Of a DNA stretch of 36,657 nt, positions 9,101 to 18,862 are shown piece after piece. Source of the DNA: Lachnospiraceae bacterium (lineage in GTDB: Bacteria > Bacillota > Clostridia > Lachnospirales > Lachnospiraceae); contig JAEEGQ010000119.1 of the NCBI GenBank assembly GCA_016280395.1, forward strand, positions 1 to 36,657, written 5' to 3'. A model generated the notes under the pieces. That model did no database searches. It was not told the DNA's origin and saw only the letters and a program-made list of their open reading frames with translations. Each line of letters starts with the position of its first letter. Positions within the stretch are counted from its first letter, which is position 1. Both the position numbers and the translations under genes were made by a program.

Positions 9101-9570
9101 TCCACCTGAACAATACCGCACTTCCTGCACAGATAGAATCGACGCTTCGCAAATACTCCGTCTCGCCTTCGCTCATAGAAGTCGAGATCACGGAAAGCGC
9201 GCTCAACGCGCAGAACACTTACCAGCTCCGCATCCTCAACGACATTCGTGCCATCGGCTGTCACCTTGCGATGGATGACTTCGGATCAGGTATGTCGTCG
9301 CTCAACGTCTTAAGAGAGCTGCCTTTCGACATCTTAAAGCTCGACAAGGACTTCCTGCACAACAACGTAATGACGTCGCGTGAGCAGGTCATCATAAAGA
9401 GCATCATCCAGCTTGCAAAAGAGCTTAAGATGCAGGTTATCTGCGAAGGCATCGAGACCGAGGAGCAGAGCAGGTTCTTAAAGAGCATCGGCTGCACGAA
9501 CGGACAGGGCTACCTGTTCTCAAAGCCTGTTCCGGAAGAGGAATTCCTGAATACTTATTACAGGAAATAA
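6139..9570 (+). CDS. Membrane bifunctional c-di-GMP enzyme: PAS-GGDEF-GAF-like-GGDEF-EAL
   Basis: Predicted to make and break c-di-GMP at the membrane; 1143 residues from the ATG at 6139. Two transmembrane helices (about 10-27 and 186-212) bracket an extracytoplasmic sensor of about 160 residues. A PAS-type domain (about 235-350) follows, then an intact GGDEF domain (GRFGGDEF, motif 436-440) without an RxxD inhibitory site. A GAF-like region (about 545-715) comes next, then a second GGDEF domain with a ruined motif (TGDRF, 800-804). The C-terminal EAL domain has its signature residues: SEALVRW (E926), VNFSR, EITES, MDDFGSG, LKLDKDF and EGIETEEQ. So one cyclase site and one phosphodiesterase site both look active. 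A 56-base gap leads to the kinase-like gene on the same strand. Confidence 0.92.
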   Translation: MKSHPVNKKFVIIALILGIAAVFFYQYQVFVARSDSIKREHAQKTVEEAYKLTKNYLDRNYSGGDDYSGLNVASDLDGVLVSMVSKKAETKGQMLDVPGALFAKPSSGAAAMSITDYLNAFTFTDSEPFSAVESAINTGIEALSRCYDPVAGISYYVYFKKTEFKNFDIVLLYESNRVDDGIASISYLAGGFFFAELTLFVLLVTWVIFEQIYAMIANKRNTEHIEMVQRRYKTALTNKNNFIWEYFLESDTMVWDDANSVREPIFDVSGKHRKEMISSGKIYIEDQWPFYQFCDDLVTDEPDVSAEIRVKNPDGEYCWYRFSGTKVFNEDHYPTSVIGQALDINKDKLETEKLREAASRDTLTKLYSYAKFEELVEASIANNEDAEIMALMLIDIDDFSMINSNFGYAFADALLVDIAARLRKIFPSGTILGRFGGDEFIAFVHNIPSMSYVVELCQSVLESAQNVITQKHSISCSIGVSLFPVDDMTYPQLFNKADMALYDAKEKGKGRYSIYHTGMKQIPEATRNKNNIKLKLPSVSTQEHQSVDSTILSNAIDILFDSRDLSLSIGLMLSIIGIYYKLDHLEIIEFREYKEGTRSKLLHEWVSENSDRLPGSVASTEYDKSTLFLGYEGESSDAFMCDDIHNMCSVGVDIMKDPYLSEERALLQFGIRYQNDYIYVINAAVKEPHEWSRDEVDSLTILAKLIGSYLVQLRSQETLDFVSQMDSLTGSYNFTAFLQRADELLKAASGKQYAFIYADIQQFKLINDTYGYTVGDSILLCLSEILRRVGGVNSLLSRITGDRFVAMYPYESGTELQNKLGRIINDSKHIAQSNGEYYRFVLTLGVYLAETGDSAILAVDRANIANQNITDYLNTSFMFYDESMHENLLEQKDIEDSMEEALKNKEFLVFYQPKVNLETGVTIGSEALVRWKRGDRIIPPDKFIPVFEENGFILNLDYYMLDRVCATMRKCLDEGLEVKPVSVNFSRLHLNNTALPAQIESTLRKYSVSPSLIEVEITESALNAQNTYQLRILNDIRAIGCHLAMDDFGSGMSSLNVLRELPFDILKLDKDFLHNNVMTSREQVIIKSIIQLAKELKMQVICEGIETEEQSRFLKSIGCTNGQGYLFSKPVPEEEFLNTYYRK

Positions 9571-9626
9571 GCGTATATTCAGGCTGCTTAAGGCACACAG
9601 CAAAGAACCGTTTTTGGAGGTAATTC

Positions 9627-10397
9627 ATGCATATTACGTTAACAGGGAATCTGGGAAGCGGAAAATCCACTATCTGCCGCATTCTTGAAAGCGAATACGG
9701 CTTTGAGATCTATTCAACAGGAAAGGTACAGCGCAAGATCGCAGAAGAGCTCGGTCTTACAGTGCTCGAAATGAACCAGCGCATGTGTTCCGACCCTTCG
9801 TACGACCACATGATCGACGAAAGAACAGCCCGCATCTCGCGCGAAGAAGCTGACGCCAAGATCTGCTTCGACTCCCGTCTTGCCTGGCACTTTGCCGAAA
9901 AATCCTTCAAGGTCTTCCTCTCCGTAGACATCAACGAAGCGGCGCGCCGCGTTTTCAACGACAACCGCGGAGACGTTGAAAAATACAAAGACCTTGCAGA
10001 CGCCAAGTCCCAGCTGATCGCGCGCGCCTCTACCGAGGACGCCCGCTACCGTGAGATCTACAACATCAACTACTTCGACTTTTCGAACTACAACCTTGTG
10101 CTCGACAGCACCACCTGCACTCCGGAATTCCTTGCTGAACGCATCCTCATGGAGCACGACGCATACGTAGAAGGAGACGGCTTCTATGCCGACCACTCCT
10201 GCAAGCTCCTGATCGGCCCGTCCCGCATCTACCTCCCCGGAACCACAAATGCCTTCCCTGCCGGTCCAAAAACCGCAGAAAAGGCCTACGACGCCACCTG
10301 CGCCCTGCAGTGCAAGAAGGCCCCCGACGGCAACTTCGAGCTCCTCAACAAAGCCCGTATCACGGATGAATACCCACTGGTACAGATGTACATGTGA
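9627..10397 (+). CDS. Cytidylate-kinase-like P-loop protein
   Basis: A nucleoside monophosphate kinase-type protein, 256 residues. The P-loop is GNLGSGKST (residues 8-16), after the beta strand MHITLT. The following GFEIYSTGKVQRKIAEELG matches the cytidylate kinase-like family, in which this segment contacts the NMP. ICFDSRLAWHF is the Walker B-like region, and the Arg-rich ARRVFNDNRG segment is the likely lid. About 70 residues beyond the usual kinase fold (from about 180) carry ADHSCKLLIGPSRIYLPGT and are not recognised. GGAGG lies 7 bases before the ATG. It follows the GGDEF/EAL gene and ends at a terminator. True cytidylate kinase activity is not certain, since related proteins occur beside a dedicated cmk. 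Confidence 0.75.
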   Translation: MHITLTGNLGSGKSTICRILESEYGFEIYSTGKVQRKIAEELGLTVLEMNQRMCSDPSYDHMIDERTARISREEADAKICFDSRLAWHFAEKSFKVFLSVDINEAARRVFNDNRGDVEKYKDLADAKSQLIARASTEDARYREIYNINYFDFSNYNLVLDSTTCTPEFLAERILMEHDAYVEGDGFYADHSCKLLIGPSRIYLPGTTNAFPAGPKTAEKAYDATCALQCKKAPDGNFELLNKARITDEYPLVQMYM

Positions 10398-10409
10398 AAA
10401 AAAGTAAAG

Positions 10410-10446
10410 AAACCGACATCCGCAAGTGGCGGATGCCGGTTTTTTT
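10410..10446 (+). terminator. Terminator of the GGDEF/EAL-kinase operon
   Basis: Stem AAACCG-A-CATCCGC (10410-10423) with GCGGATG-C-CGGTTT (10429-10442), one internal mismatch, loop AAGTG, then a run of T. Confidence 0.9.
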
Positions 10447-10474
10447 CATTCGATCATTTTCTTGCGCCCCCCAC

Positions 10475-10518
10475 AAAAAAGCCCTGTGACAGCCTCCGTA
10501 AGGAACCTGCCACAGGGC
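10475..10518 (-). terminator. Terminator of the glgP-lacZ operon
   Basis: GCCCTGTG (10481-10488) pairs with CACAGGGC (10511-10518), partly extended inside, and is followed on the minus strand by six T. It lies 32 bases after the beta-galactosidase stop, tail to tail with the plus-strand terminator. Confidence 0.85.
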
Positions 10519-10550
10519 AATTACTCATTCAATTGCTTATCAGACTCGCC

Positions 10551-13685
<3,135 letters not shown>

Positions 13686-13696
13686 TTAAGCCTTGA

Positions 13697-16147
13697 TCAG
13701 CATCTTACCTTCTGCTTCTCAAGATGCCAGATATCCTTTACATACTCCTCGATGGTGCGGTCGCTGCTGAACTTGCCGCTCTTTGCGGTATTGAGCATCG
13801 CCATACGTGCCCATGCGTCCCTGTCCTCGTATGCCTTACCGACTCTTTCCTGGGCCTCCGCATAGGAGCGGAAATCCTTAAGGATAAAGTAAACGTCGGC
13901 GCGGTCGTAACCGTTGGACTGTGTGAGGGATGTGTATATCTCCTTGAAAATGTCCATATCATGAGGCGAGTATGTGCCGTCGATAAGCTGCTCAAGCACA
14001 TCCGCGATCTCTTTATCGCTCTTTACGATATCCATCGGATTGTAGGAGCCGTCGTGCTCAAGGCGGATGACTTCGTCAGATGAGAGGCCGAAGATAAACG
14101 CGTTCTCAAGGCCTACTTCCTCAACTATCTCAACATTTGCGCCATCCATTGTACCGATGGTCACTGCGCCGTTAAGCATGAACTTCATGTTGCCGGTACC
14201 GGAAGCTTCCTTGCTCGCTGTCGAGATCTGCTCGGAAACATCTGCCGCAGCAAAGATTATCTCTGCGTTCGATACCCTGTAATTCTCGATGAATACGATC
14301 TTGATCTTGCCGTTTATCGAAGGATCGTTGTTCACAACGTCAGCAACGCTGTTGATAAGCTTGATGATGGCTTTTGCCCTTCTGTAGCCGGCAGAAGCCT
14401 TTGCACCGAAGATAAAGGTCCTCGGATAGAATTCATAGGACGGATCGGCCTTGATCTTGTTGTAAAGGTACATGATGTGCAGGATGTTCAAGAGCTGTCT
14501 CTTGTACTCGTGGAGACGCTTTACCTGTACGTCAAAGATCGAGTTCGGGTCAACGTCGATGCCGTTGTGCTCCTTAATGTAGGCTGCAAGACGCTGTTTG
14601 TTCTTGAACTTGATCTGCATATATTCTTCGCGGGCCTTCGGATCCTCGGCTAAAGGCGCGATGCCCTCGATCTTTGTAAGATCGGTTATCCACTCGTCAC
14701 CAACCTTCTTCGTTACCCAGTCCGCAAGGAGCGGATTGCCGTGAAGCAGGAAGCGGCGCTGCGTGATGCCGTTTGTCTTGTTGTTGAACTTCTCGGGCCA
14801 CATCTCGTAGAAGTCCTTGAGCTGCTCGTGTTTTAAGATCTCGGTATGGAGCCTTGCAACGCCGTTTACTGAGAAGCCCGCTACGATGGCCATGTTCGCC
14901 ATGCGCACCTGACCGTCGTAAAGGATCGCCATTCTCGCGATACGGTCCTCGTCGCCCGGGAACCTCTGCTCCACCTCGCGCACAAAGCGTCTGTTGATCT
15001 CTTCAACGATCTGGTAAACACGGGGCAGGAGCCTCTGGAAGAGGTCGATGGGCCACTTTTCGAGCGCTTCCGCCATGATGGTGTGGTTCGTGTAGGCAAC
15101 GGACTTTGAGGTGATGTCCCATGCCTCGCCCCATGAAAGGCCGTAATCGTCCATAAGGATACGCATAAGCTCGGGAACCGCAACAGTCGGGTGTGTGTCG
15201 TTCATCTGGAAGACAAATTTCTCGTGGAGCTTATGGATGTCGTCATTATTTTCAAGATACTGCTCAACAGCGCGCTGAAGGCTTGCGGAAATAAAGAAAT
15301 ACTGCTGCTTTAAGCGGAGTTCCTTGCCGGCGTAGTGGTTGTCGTTCGGGTAAAGCACCTCACAGATGGTGTTTGCAAGGTTCTGCTGTTCAACAGCCTT
15401 GTAGTAGTCGCCCTTGTCAAAGGAATCAAGGCTGAAATTCTGAACAGCCTCAGCATCCCAGATACGCAGCGTATTCACGATATTGTTGCCGTAGCCCACA
15501 ACGGGGATATCATACGGAACAGCCATTACCGACTGATAATCCTCGGTAACGAAATGTTCTCTTCCGTCGGAACCCTTGACCATGCGTACATAGCCGCCGA
15601 AACGTACTTCCTTTGAATGCTCGGGGCGCTTCATTTCGAAAGGATTGCCGTATTTAAGCCAGTTGTCCGGAACCTCAAGCTGGAAGCCGTTTTCGATCTT
15701 CTGCTCAAACATGCCGTATTTGTAGCGGATACCGCAGCCGTAAGCCGGGTAACCGAGGGATGCGAGTGAATCGAGGAAGCATGCGGCAAGGCGGCCAAGA
15801 CCGCCGTTACCGAGCGCTGCATCGGGCTCCTGCTCCTCAATGTCGGTAAGATCTATGCCAAGTTCCGCAAGACCTTCCTTGATCTCCTTCTGTGCACACA
15901 GGTTGATTATATTGTTTCCGAGCGCGCGTCCCATAAGGAACTCCATCGACATATAATAAACGCATTTTACGTTCTTCTCTTTGAATTCCTTGGCAGATGC
16001 AAGCCATGCGTCCATTATGTAGTCCTTAACTGTCAGTGCCACAGCCTGGAAAAGCTGCTGCTTGTCCGCGGATGAAACATCCTTGCGGAACATCTTCTTT
16101 AACTTGACGGTAACCTGATACTTAAAGTCTTCTTTGTTGATAACCAT
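13697..16147 (-). CDS. glgP: Glycogen/starch/maltodextrin phosphorylase
   Basis: Releases glucose-1-phosphate from glycogen or maltodextrin by phosphorolysis with pyridoxal phosphate; 816 residues, usual for bacterial GT35 enzymes. Family landmarks are MSMEFLMGRALGNN near residue 67, EEQEPDAALGNGGLGRLAAC, the KNKQRLAAYIKEHNGI region, VKRLHEYKRQLLN, and the PLP-binding motif EASGTGNMKFMLNG with the Schiff-base lysine at about K655. The N-terminus is short and lacks the regulatory phosphorylation site of animal enzymes. The start has GAGAGG about 12 bases upstream, a modest site. It heads a two-gene unit with lacZ. In the ancestral arrangement its promoter lay close behind the zinc-ribbon gene's terminator, which the transposon has since split. 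Confidence 0.96.
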   Translation of the reverse strand: MVINKEDFKYQVTVKLKKMFRKDVSSADKQQLFQAVALTVKDYIMDAWLASAKEFKEKNVKCVYYMSMEFLMGRALGNNIINLCAQKEIKEGLAELGIDLTDIEEQEPDAALGNGGLGRLAACFLDSLASLGYPAYGCGIRYKYGMFEQKIENGFQLEVPDNWLKYGNPFEMKRPEHSKEVRFGGYVRMVKGSDGREHFVTEDYQSVMAVPYDIPVVGYGNNIVNTLRIWDAEAVQNFSLDSFDKGDYYKAVEQQNLANTICEVLYPNDNHYAGKELRLKQQYFFISASLQRAVEQYLENNDDIHKLHEKFVFQMNDTHPTVAVPELMRILMDDYGLSWGEAWDITSKSVAYTNHTIMAEALEKWPIDLFQRLLPRVYQIVEEINRRFVREVEQRFPGDEDRIARMAILYDGQVRMANMAIVAGFSVNGVARLHTEILKHEQLKDFYEMWPEKFNNKTNGITQRRFLLHGNPLLADWVTKKVGDEWITDLTKIEGIAPLAEDPKAREEYMQIKFKNKQRLAAYIKEHNGIDVDPNSIFDVQVKRLHEYKRQLLNILHIMYLYNKIKADPSYEFYPRTFIFGAKASAGYRRAKAIIKLINSVADVVNNDPSINGKIKIVFIENYRVSNAEIIFAAADVSEQISTASKEASGTGNMKFMLNGAVTIGTMDGANVEIVEEVGLENAFIFGLSSDEVIRLEHDGSYNPMDIVKSDKEIADVLEQLIDGTYSPHDMDIFKEIYTSLTQSNGYDRADVYFILKDFRSYAEAQERVGKAYEDRDAWARMAMLNTAKSGKFSSDRTIEEYVKDIWHLEKQKVRC

Positions 16148-16241
16148 GGTGTCTTTCGCCTCTCTTTTCGTTTTCAGCCGTCCGCACCGGAAAACTGCGC
16201 ATTACGATACCGCGCAGGTGCAAACTGCTGCATCTTTAATC

Positions 16242-16270
16242 AGTATATCAATAGGGATTTTTATTTTCAA
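16242..16270 (-). promoter_or_regulatory. Promoter of glgP-lacZ
   Basis: On the minus strand TTGAAA (16270-16265), 17-base spacer, TATACT (16247-16242). It gives a leader of about 88 bases. It lies 110 bases from the transposon's left target duplication and is intact. Confidence 0.6.
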
Positions 16271-16366
16271 GTCATTTATGGATTATCTGTATTATTCCGC
16301 ACTTAAACGATTAAGTCGATTGCCAAAAAAAAACAGACGGACACGGGCCTGCCAGCTTTGACGTTG

Positions 16367-16389
16367 AAAAAAGGGACCCGGCTTTCCCG
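16367..16389 (-). other. Distal half of a terminator split by the transposon
   Basis: On the minus strand this reads the target copy, then GGGTCCCTTTTTT. Joined to the sequence at 20490-20508 it rebuilds a 12-bp hairpin with loop GAAAG followed by T-run, the former terminator of the zinc-ribbon gene. It is now 4.1 kb from its other arm. Confidence 0.75.
16380..16389. repeat. Left target-site duplication
   Basis: GGCTTTCCCG, identical to 20490-20499 and directly outside the terminal inverted repeats. Ten bases fits the 10-12 bp duplications reported for IS231-like members of the IS4 family. Confidence 0.85.
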
Positions 16390-16407
16390 CAATGCTATTA
16401 AGTTAAG
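16390..16407 (+). repeat. Left terminal inverted repeat
   Basis: CAATGCTATTAAGTTAAG; differs from the right end at two positions. Confidence 0.82.
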
Positions 16408-16427
16408 CATCTGAAGACTCAAATCAA

Positions 16428-16465
16428 AAAGCACCCAATTCTCATTGTTGAGAAAAGGGTGCTTT
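16428..16465. terminator. Two-tier hairpin, bidirectional terminator at the transposon left end
   Basis: Outer stem AAAGCACCC/GGGTGCTTT (9 bp), AA bulges on both sides, inner stem TTCTCA/TGAGAA, loop TTGT. T-runs follow on both strands. It would end the KilA-N/HTH transcript and block read-through to or from the host side. Confidence 0.85.
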
Positions 16466-16471
16466 ATTTTT

Positions 16472-16552
16472 TTACTTCACAGACTTCATAGCCTTGTTGA
16501 CCTTATCCATATACTGTCTGATTGCCTGTTCGGTTGCTCCAACCTTGCTCAT
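16472..16552 (-). CDS. 26-residue frame downstream of the HTH gene, uncertain
   Basis: ATG at 16552 to TAA at 16472 gives a basic, Lys-rich peptide beginning MSKVGATEQAI and ending KVNKAMKSVK. There is no clear ribosome binding site, and a stop lies a few codons upstream in frame. It ends just before the terminator. It could be a small protein of the operon or the tail of a decayed gene. Confidence 0.25.
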   Translation of the reverse strand: MSKVGATEQAIRQYMDKVNKAMKSVK

Positions 16553-16577
16553 ACCATGAGCATTTCATACAAAACCG

Positions 16578-16769
16578 TCATAATGTACTTTGTTTATTAT
16601 ATTCCTTCCTTTCGTTATAAACTATTCTTGATATCATGTATACCACATATTCAGGCGGTTTTCTTATTTCTTGTTCCCAATGAGCTAATGTTCCAACAGG
16701 AATATGAAATTTTTTTGCAAATTCTGACTGTGATAATCCAGTAATATTCCGTAATTCCCTAATTATCAT
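16578..16769 (-). CDS. Small XRE-type helix-turn-helix protein
   Basis: A DNA-binding protein of 63 residues from the ATG at 16769 (66 if the GTG at 16778 is used). The helix-turn-helix is IRELRNITGLSQSEFAKKF-HIPVGTLAHWEQ, with the hallmark LSQSEFAKK of the first helix and an xxGTLAHWEQ recognition helix, followed by KPPEYVVYMISRI. Its start overlaps the stop of the KilA-N gene (shared ATGATAATTAG), so translation is coupled and the two proteins are probably made together. It is the best candidate for the repressor of the dyad operator at 17664-17700. Confidence 0.75.
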   Translation of the reverse strand: MIIRELRNITGLSQSEFAKKFHIPVGTLAHWEQEIRKPPEYVVYMISRIVYNERKEYNKQSTL

Positions 16770-17643
16770 CCGGTTCACCGCCTTTCAGCAGTTTAGGATT
16801 TATATCTCTCAATTTAGCTTTAACTGCGTGTTTTTGAAGTATCTCCATTTGCCTAAACGCTTCGGTTCGTAATTTTTGGAATCTCTGTTGTTCAGATAAT
16901 CCTTGCGCAATCCATTCTGCGTTGAAATTTTCAAGGTTGATAAGTATTATCAGTTCCTCGGCAGATGCGTAATCCCTGATATTCTCATTCCTTTTAGCTT
17001 CCTCTGGATGTTCTCTTCTCCAATCTCTTGCTTTCTTTCCGAAAAGTGCTACATTAAGCAAATCAGCTTCATCTGCAAATTTATAGTTCTTTTCTTCATC
17101 TGTTAATTCATCTGTAATTAAATATCGTTGAACCGCATCAGTATGTATGTGATAATTAAGTTTAGATAACGCTCGCTTTTCATCCCATCCTATTGCTTTA
17201 CGCTCGGCTTCTTCTTTTTTTAGCCGTTGATAATCTTTAATTATGTATAACTTAAATTCTGGGGATAACCATGAAGCGAATTCGAAGGCAATATCTGAGT
17301 GAGCATACGTGCCACCGCCGTATCGTCCAGCTTTAGAAATAATACCTATTGCATTTGTTTTTGTTATCCATTTTTGAGGTGATAATGTAAAAGCGTTATC
17401 ACCCGTTTGATTTTTAAACTCCTCGAATTCGAGGAGTTTAAAATTGAAATTATGAAATTGCTCCCATAATCCGAGAAAATCAACGGTATTACGTATTCTC
17501 AACCAATTGGCTATTACCCCAGCCGGGTCTTCTAAATTTCGATACCTGGCAATATCTGTTAAGCACAGAAAAGTTCCTAACTCCTTATTCTCAATTATCC
17601 CGATTTCTATTCCGTTAGCAGTAATTTTTGATGTTGGTGACAT
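16759..17643 (-). CDS. KilA-N domain protein
   Basis: A 294-residue protein with an N-terminal KilA-N domain, a nucleic-acid-binding fold known from phage and large DNA viruses. Visible family segments are FLCLTDIARYRN near residue 28, NWLRIRNTVDFLGLWE, and SKAGRYGGGTYAHSDIAFEF followed by ASWLSPEFKLYIIKDYQRLK at about 103-142. The C-terminal 140 residues are charged and helical (EEAERKAIGWDEKRALSKL, LNVALFGKKARDWRREHPE) and may form a coiled tail. AAGGAG lies 9 bases before the ATG. It is the first gene of an operon with the HTH gene, under an operator-covered promoter. In phages KilA-N proteins act as antirepressors or host-affecting factors; the role here is unknown. Confidence 0.85.
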   Translation of the reverse strand: MSPTSKITANGIEIGIIENKELGTFLCLTDIARYRNLEDPAGVIANWLRIRNTVDFLGLWEQFHNFNFKLLEFEEFKNQTGDNAFTLSPQKWITKTNAIGIISKAGRYGGGTYAHSDIAFEFASWLSPEFKLYIIKDYQRLKKEEAERKAIGWDEKRALSKLNYHIHTDAVQRYLITDELTDEEKNYKFADEADLLNVALFGKKARDWRREHPEEAKRNENIRDYASAEELIILINLENFNAEWIAQGLSEQQRFQKLRTEAFRQMEILQKHAVKAKLRDINPKLLKGGEPDDN

Positions 17644-17663
17644 ACGTATGTTCTCCTTTTTTG

Positions 17664-17710
17664 TGTATCAATGATATAATTAGTATATACCAATGATACA
17701 TAATTGTAAA
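17664..17710 (-). promoter_or_regulatory. Promoter of the KilA-N/HTH operon with dyad operator
   Basis: On the minus strand TTTACA (17710-17705), 17-base spacer, TATACT (17687-17682). Two 15-base arms (17664-17678 and 17686-17700, 13 of 15 identical when inverted) flank a 7-base centre and overlap the -10 box. Each arm also contains TATCATTGRTA in direct orientation, so two operator half-sites are present. Confidence 0.65.
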
Positions 17711-17985
17711 CTACAGATCGACCGGACAAAAGAAAGTTTATAGAGCGTGATCATGTTCAAGTGCTGCTGTCCGATAAGATTATCAGTATCTTTAGCGATG
17801 CTAAAGGTGGAACAATGCACACATTACAGTATGCTCATAGAGACAATAAACGCATTGGATGCTTACTGAAAAGTGCCGGAAATGAACTCGCTGTACAGAA
17901 GTTTGGCGCTTTAATGCTCGGAACATCTGATGCCGCTGTTGAATTTGCTAGTGAAAAAAGCTACGAGCAGATGTCCCTATTTTAG
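17710..17985 (+). pseudogene. 5'-truncated DprA/Smf-like Rossmann-fold gene
   Basis: An open frame of 91 codons after an in-frame TAA at 17707, with no start or ribosome binding site where one is needed; the first in-frame start-type codon is GTG at 17761, in mid-domain. The translation FIERDHVQVLLSDKIISIF followed by SDAKGGTMHTLQYAHRDNKR parallels the end of the DprA nucleotide-binding domain, where RNRIIxxLSD and KSGxLHTAxxA are typical. The tail ends SYEQMSLF. The N-terminal two thirds are missing, and the break coincides with the KilA-N promoter, as if that operon replaced the gene's front. Assignment to DprA rather than another SLOG/LOG-fold protein is moderately sure. Confidence 0.55.
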
Positions 17986-18021
17986 AGATTCTTCGGATTA
18001 CAAGTAAATAAGTGCAAAAAC

Positions 18022-18052
18022 AAAGTCGCTTCTCATTCAGGGGAGCGGCTTT
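18022..18052. terminator. Bidirectional terminator between convergent DprA-like fragment and XRE gene
   Basis: AAAG-T-CGCTTC pairs with GGAGCG-G-CTTT (11 bp with two wobble pairs on one strand), loop of 9. T-rich tracts follow on both strands. The XRE stop codon (18033-18035) lies in the loop. Confidence 0.75.
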
Positions 18053-18557
18053 TCTTTGTATTATTAAATAGTTCAAAATATGCTTTAAGTCGTAGTAACT
18101 GTGATTCCTTTGCCTGCTTCATTATGCTTTCTCGTGCAATCATACTCAAATCTATGTCTATTGACTTCCCAATTGACTTCGCTATTTCTGAAATATGATA
18201 TAAAACCTTCATTGGGCCTATGTTCTCTGGCTTACACAACAATTTATCAAACTCAGCATCTGCTTTATCTGGTATTTCCGGCATAAGCCCGCTTTGACTC
18301 ACAATACGCTTATATATGGCACTCGGACGTTCAATTTCAATAAAAAAGTCCACTATATCAAAAGAGCACTCTTCTGCGATGTGTTTGAGAGTGAGTACCG
18401 GAAGATTTGTTTGTCCTTTTTCATATCGACACACCGCAGCCTGAGATGTATTAAGTGCTTTCGAGAGGTTTTCTTGCGAGTATTTTTTTTGACGGCGATT
18501 TCTTCGGATTGTCTTACCGATCTGTTCAAGTAGTTTTCTGTCTGATAAAGTCTTCAT
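18033..18557 (-). CDS. XRE-family transcriptional regulator
   Basis: A 174-residue repressor-type protein from the ATG at 18557. The N-terminal HTH spans about residues 6-60: LLEQIGKTIRRNRRQKKYSQENLSKALNTSQAAVCRYEKGQTN, here split into IRRNRRQKKYSQENLSKALN and TSQAAVCRYEKGQTNLP, a classic Cro/CI pattern. The rest is helical without a peptidase-type switch domain. The frame is open 32 codons further upstream, but those codons run through the -35, -10 and palindromic operator, so the later start is used. It sits inside the transposon, divergent from the transposase, and probably represses itself through the palindrome at 18601-18617. Confidence 0.83.
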   Translation of the reverse strand: MKTLSDRKLLEQIGKTIRRNRRQKKYSQENLSKALNTSQAAVCRYEKGQTNLPVLTLKHIAEECSFDIVDFFIEIERPSAIYKRIVSQSGLMPEIPDKADAEFDKLLCKPENIGPMKVLYHISEIAKSIGKSIDIDLSMIARESIMKQAKESQLLRLKAYFELFNNTKKSRSPE

Positions 18558-18600
18558 ATCGGGTTCTCTTGTAGTTTTTTTAGAAGAATGTAACAAAAAA

Positions 18601-18641
18601 TATACACCTGGTGTATAATCCTTGGATACTATTACGATCAA
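18601..18641 (-). promoter_or_regulatory. Promoter of the XRE gene with palindromic operator
   Basis: On the minus strand TTGATC (18641-18636), 17-base spacer, TTATAC (18618-18613). The palindrome TATACACC-T-GGTGTATA (18601-18617) overlaps the -10 and the expected start point, the usual place for an autorepressor. Confidence 0.65.
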
Positions 18642-18687
18642 AAACATCATCAATATATCACGTTATTATGATATACTACAAGGTGAG

Positions 18688-18736
18688 AAAAAGCAAAAAG
18701 AAAAGCATCAGTTGACGGACCAGGTCTTCTGATGCT
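18688..18736 (-). terminator. Hairpin terminator upstream of the XRE gene
   Basis: AGCATCAG (18704-18711) pairs with CTGATGCT (18729-18736), with a further GACC/GGTC pairing in the loop. On the minus strand it is followed by TTTTCTTTTTGCTTTTT. It would stop transcripts running antisense through the transposase before they reach the XRE gene. Confidence 0.5.
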
Positions 18737-18862
18737 AAAGACGCTTATGGAGAGCGCCCTCTATCTGTGACCATTGTAAAACAATTTGGGTGGCGAGTCA
18801 AGTATAAAATAACTTATTTCTTGGTGATTTTTGTGTTTCGAGCCAGTTCAACTTTACGCACT

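Noticed and set aside
16472-16552. Known toxin or antitoxin peptide
   Set aside because: The 26-residue product has no hydrophobic helix or known antitoxin motif, and no clear translation signal.
18703-18741. Internal left end of a smaller insertion sequence
   Set aside because: It resembles part of the left end in inverted direction (GTCTTC then GATGCT), but the first 18 bases of the terminal repeat are not reproduced and there is no target duplication; it fits better as a hairpin terminator.
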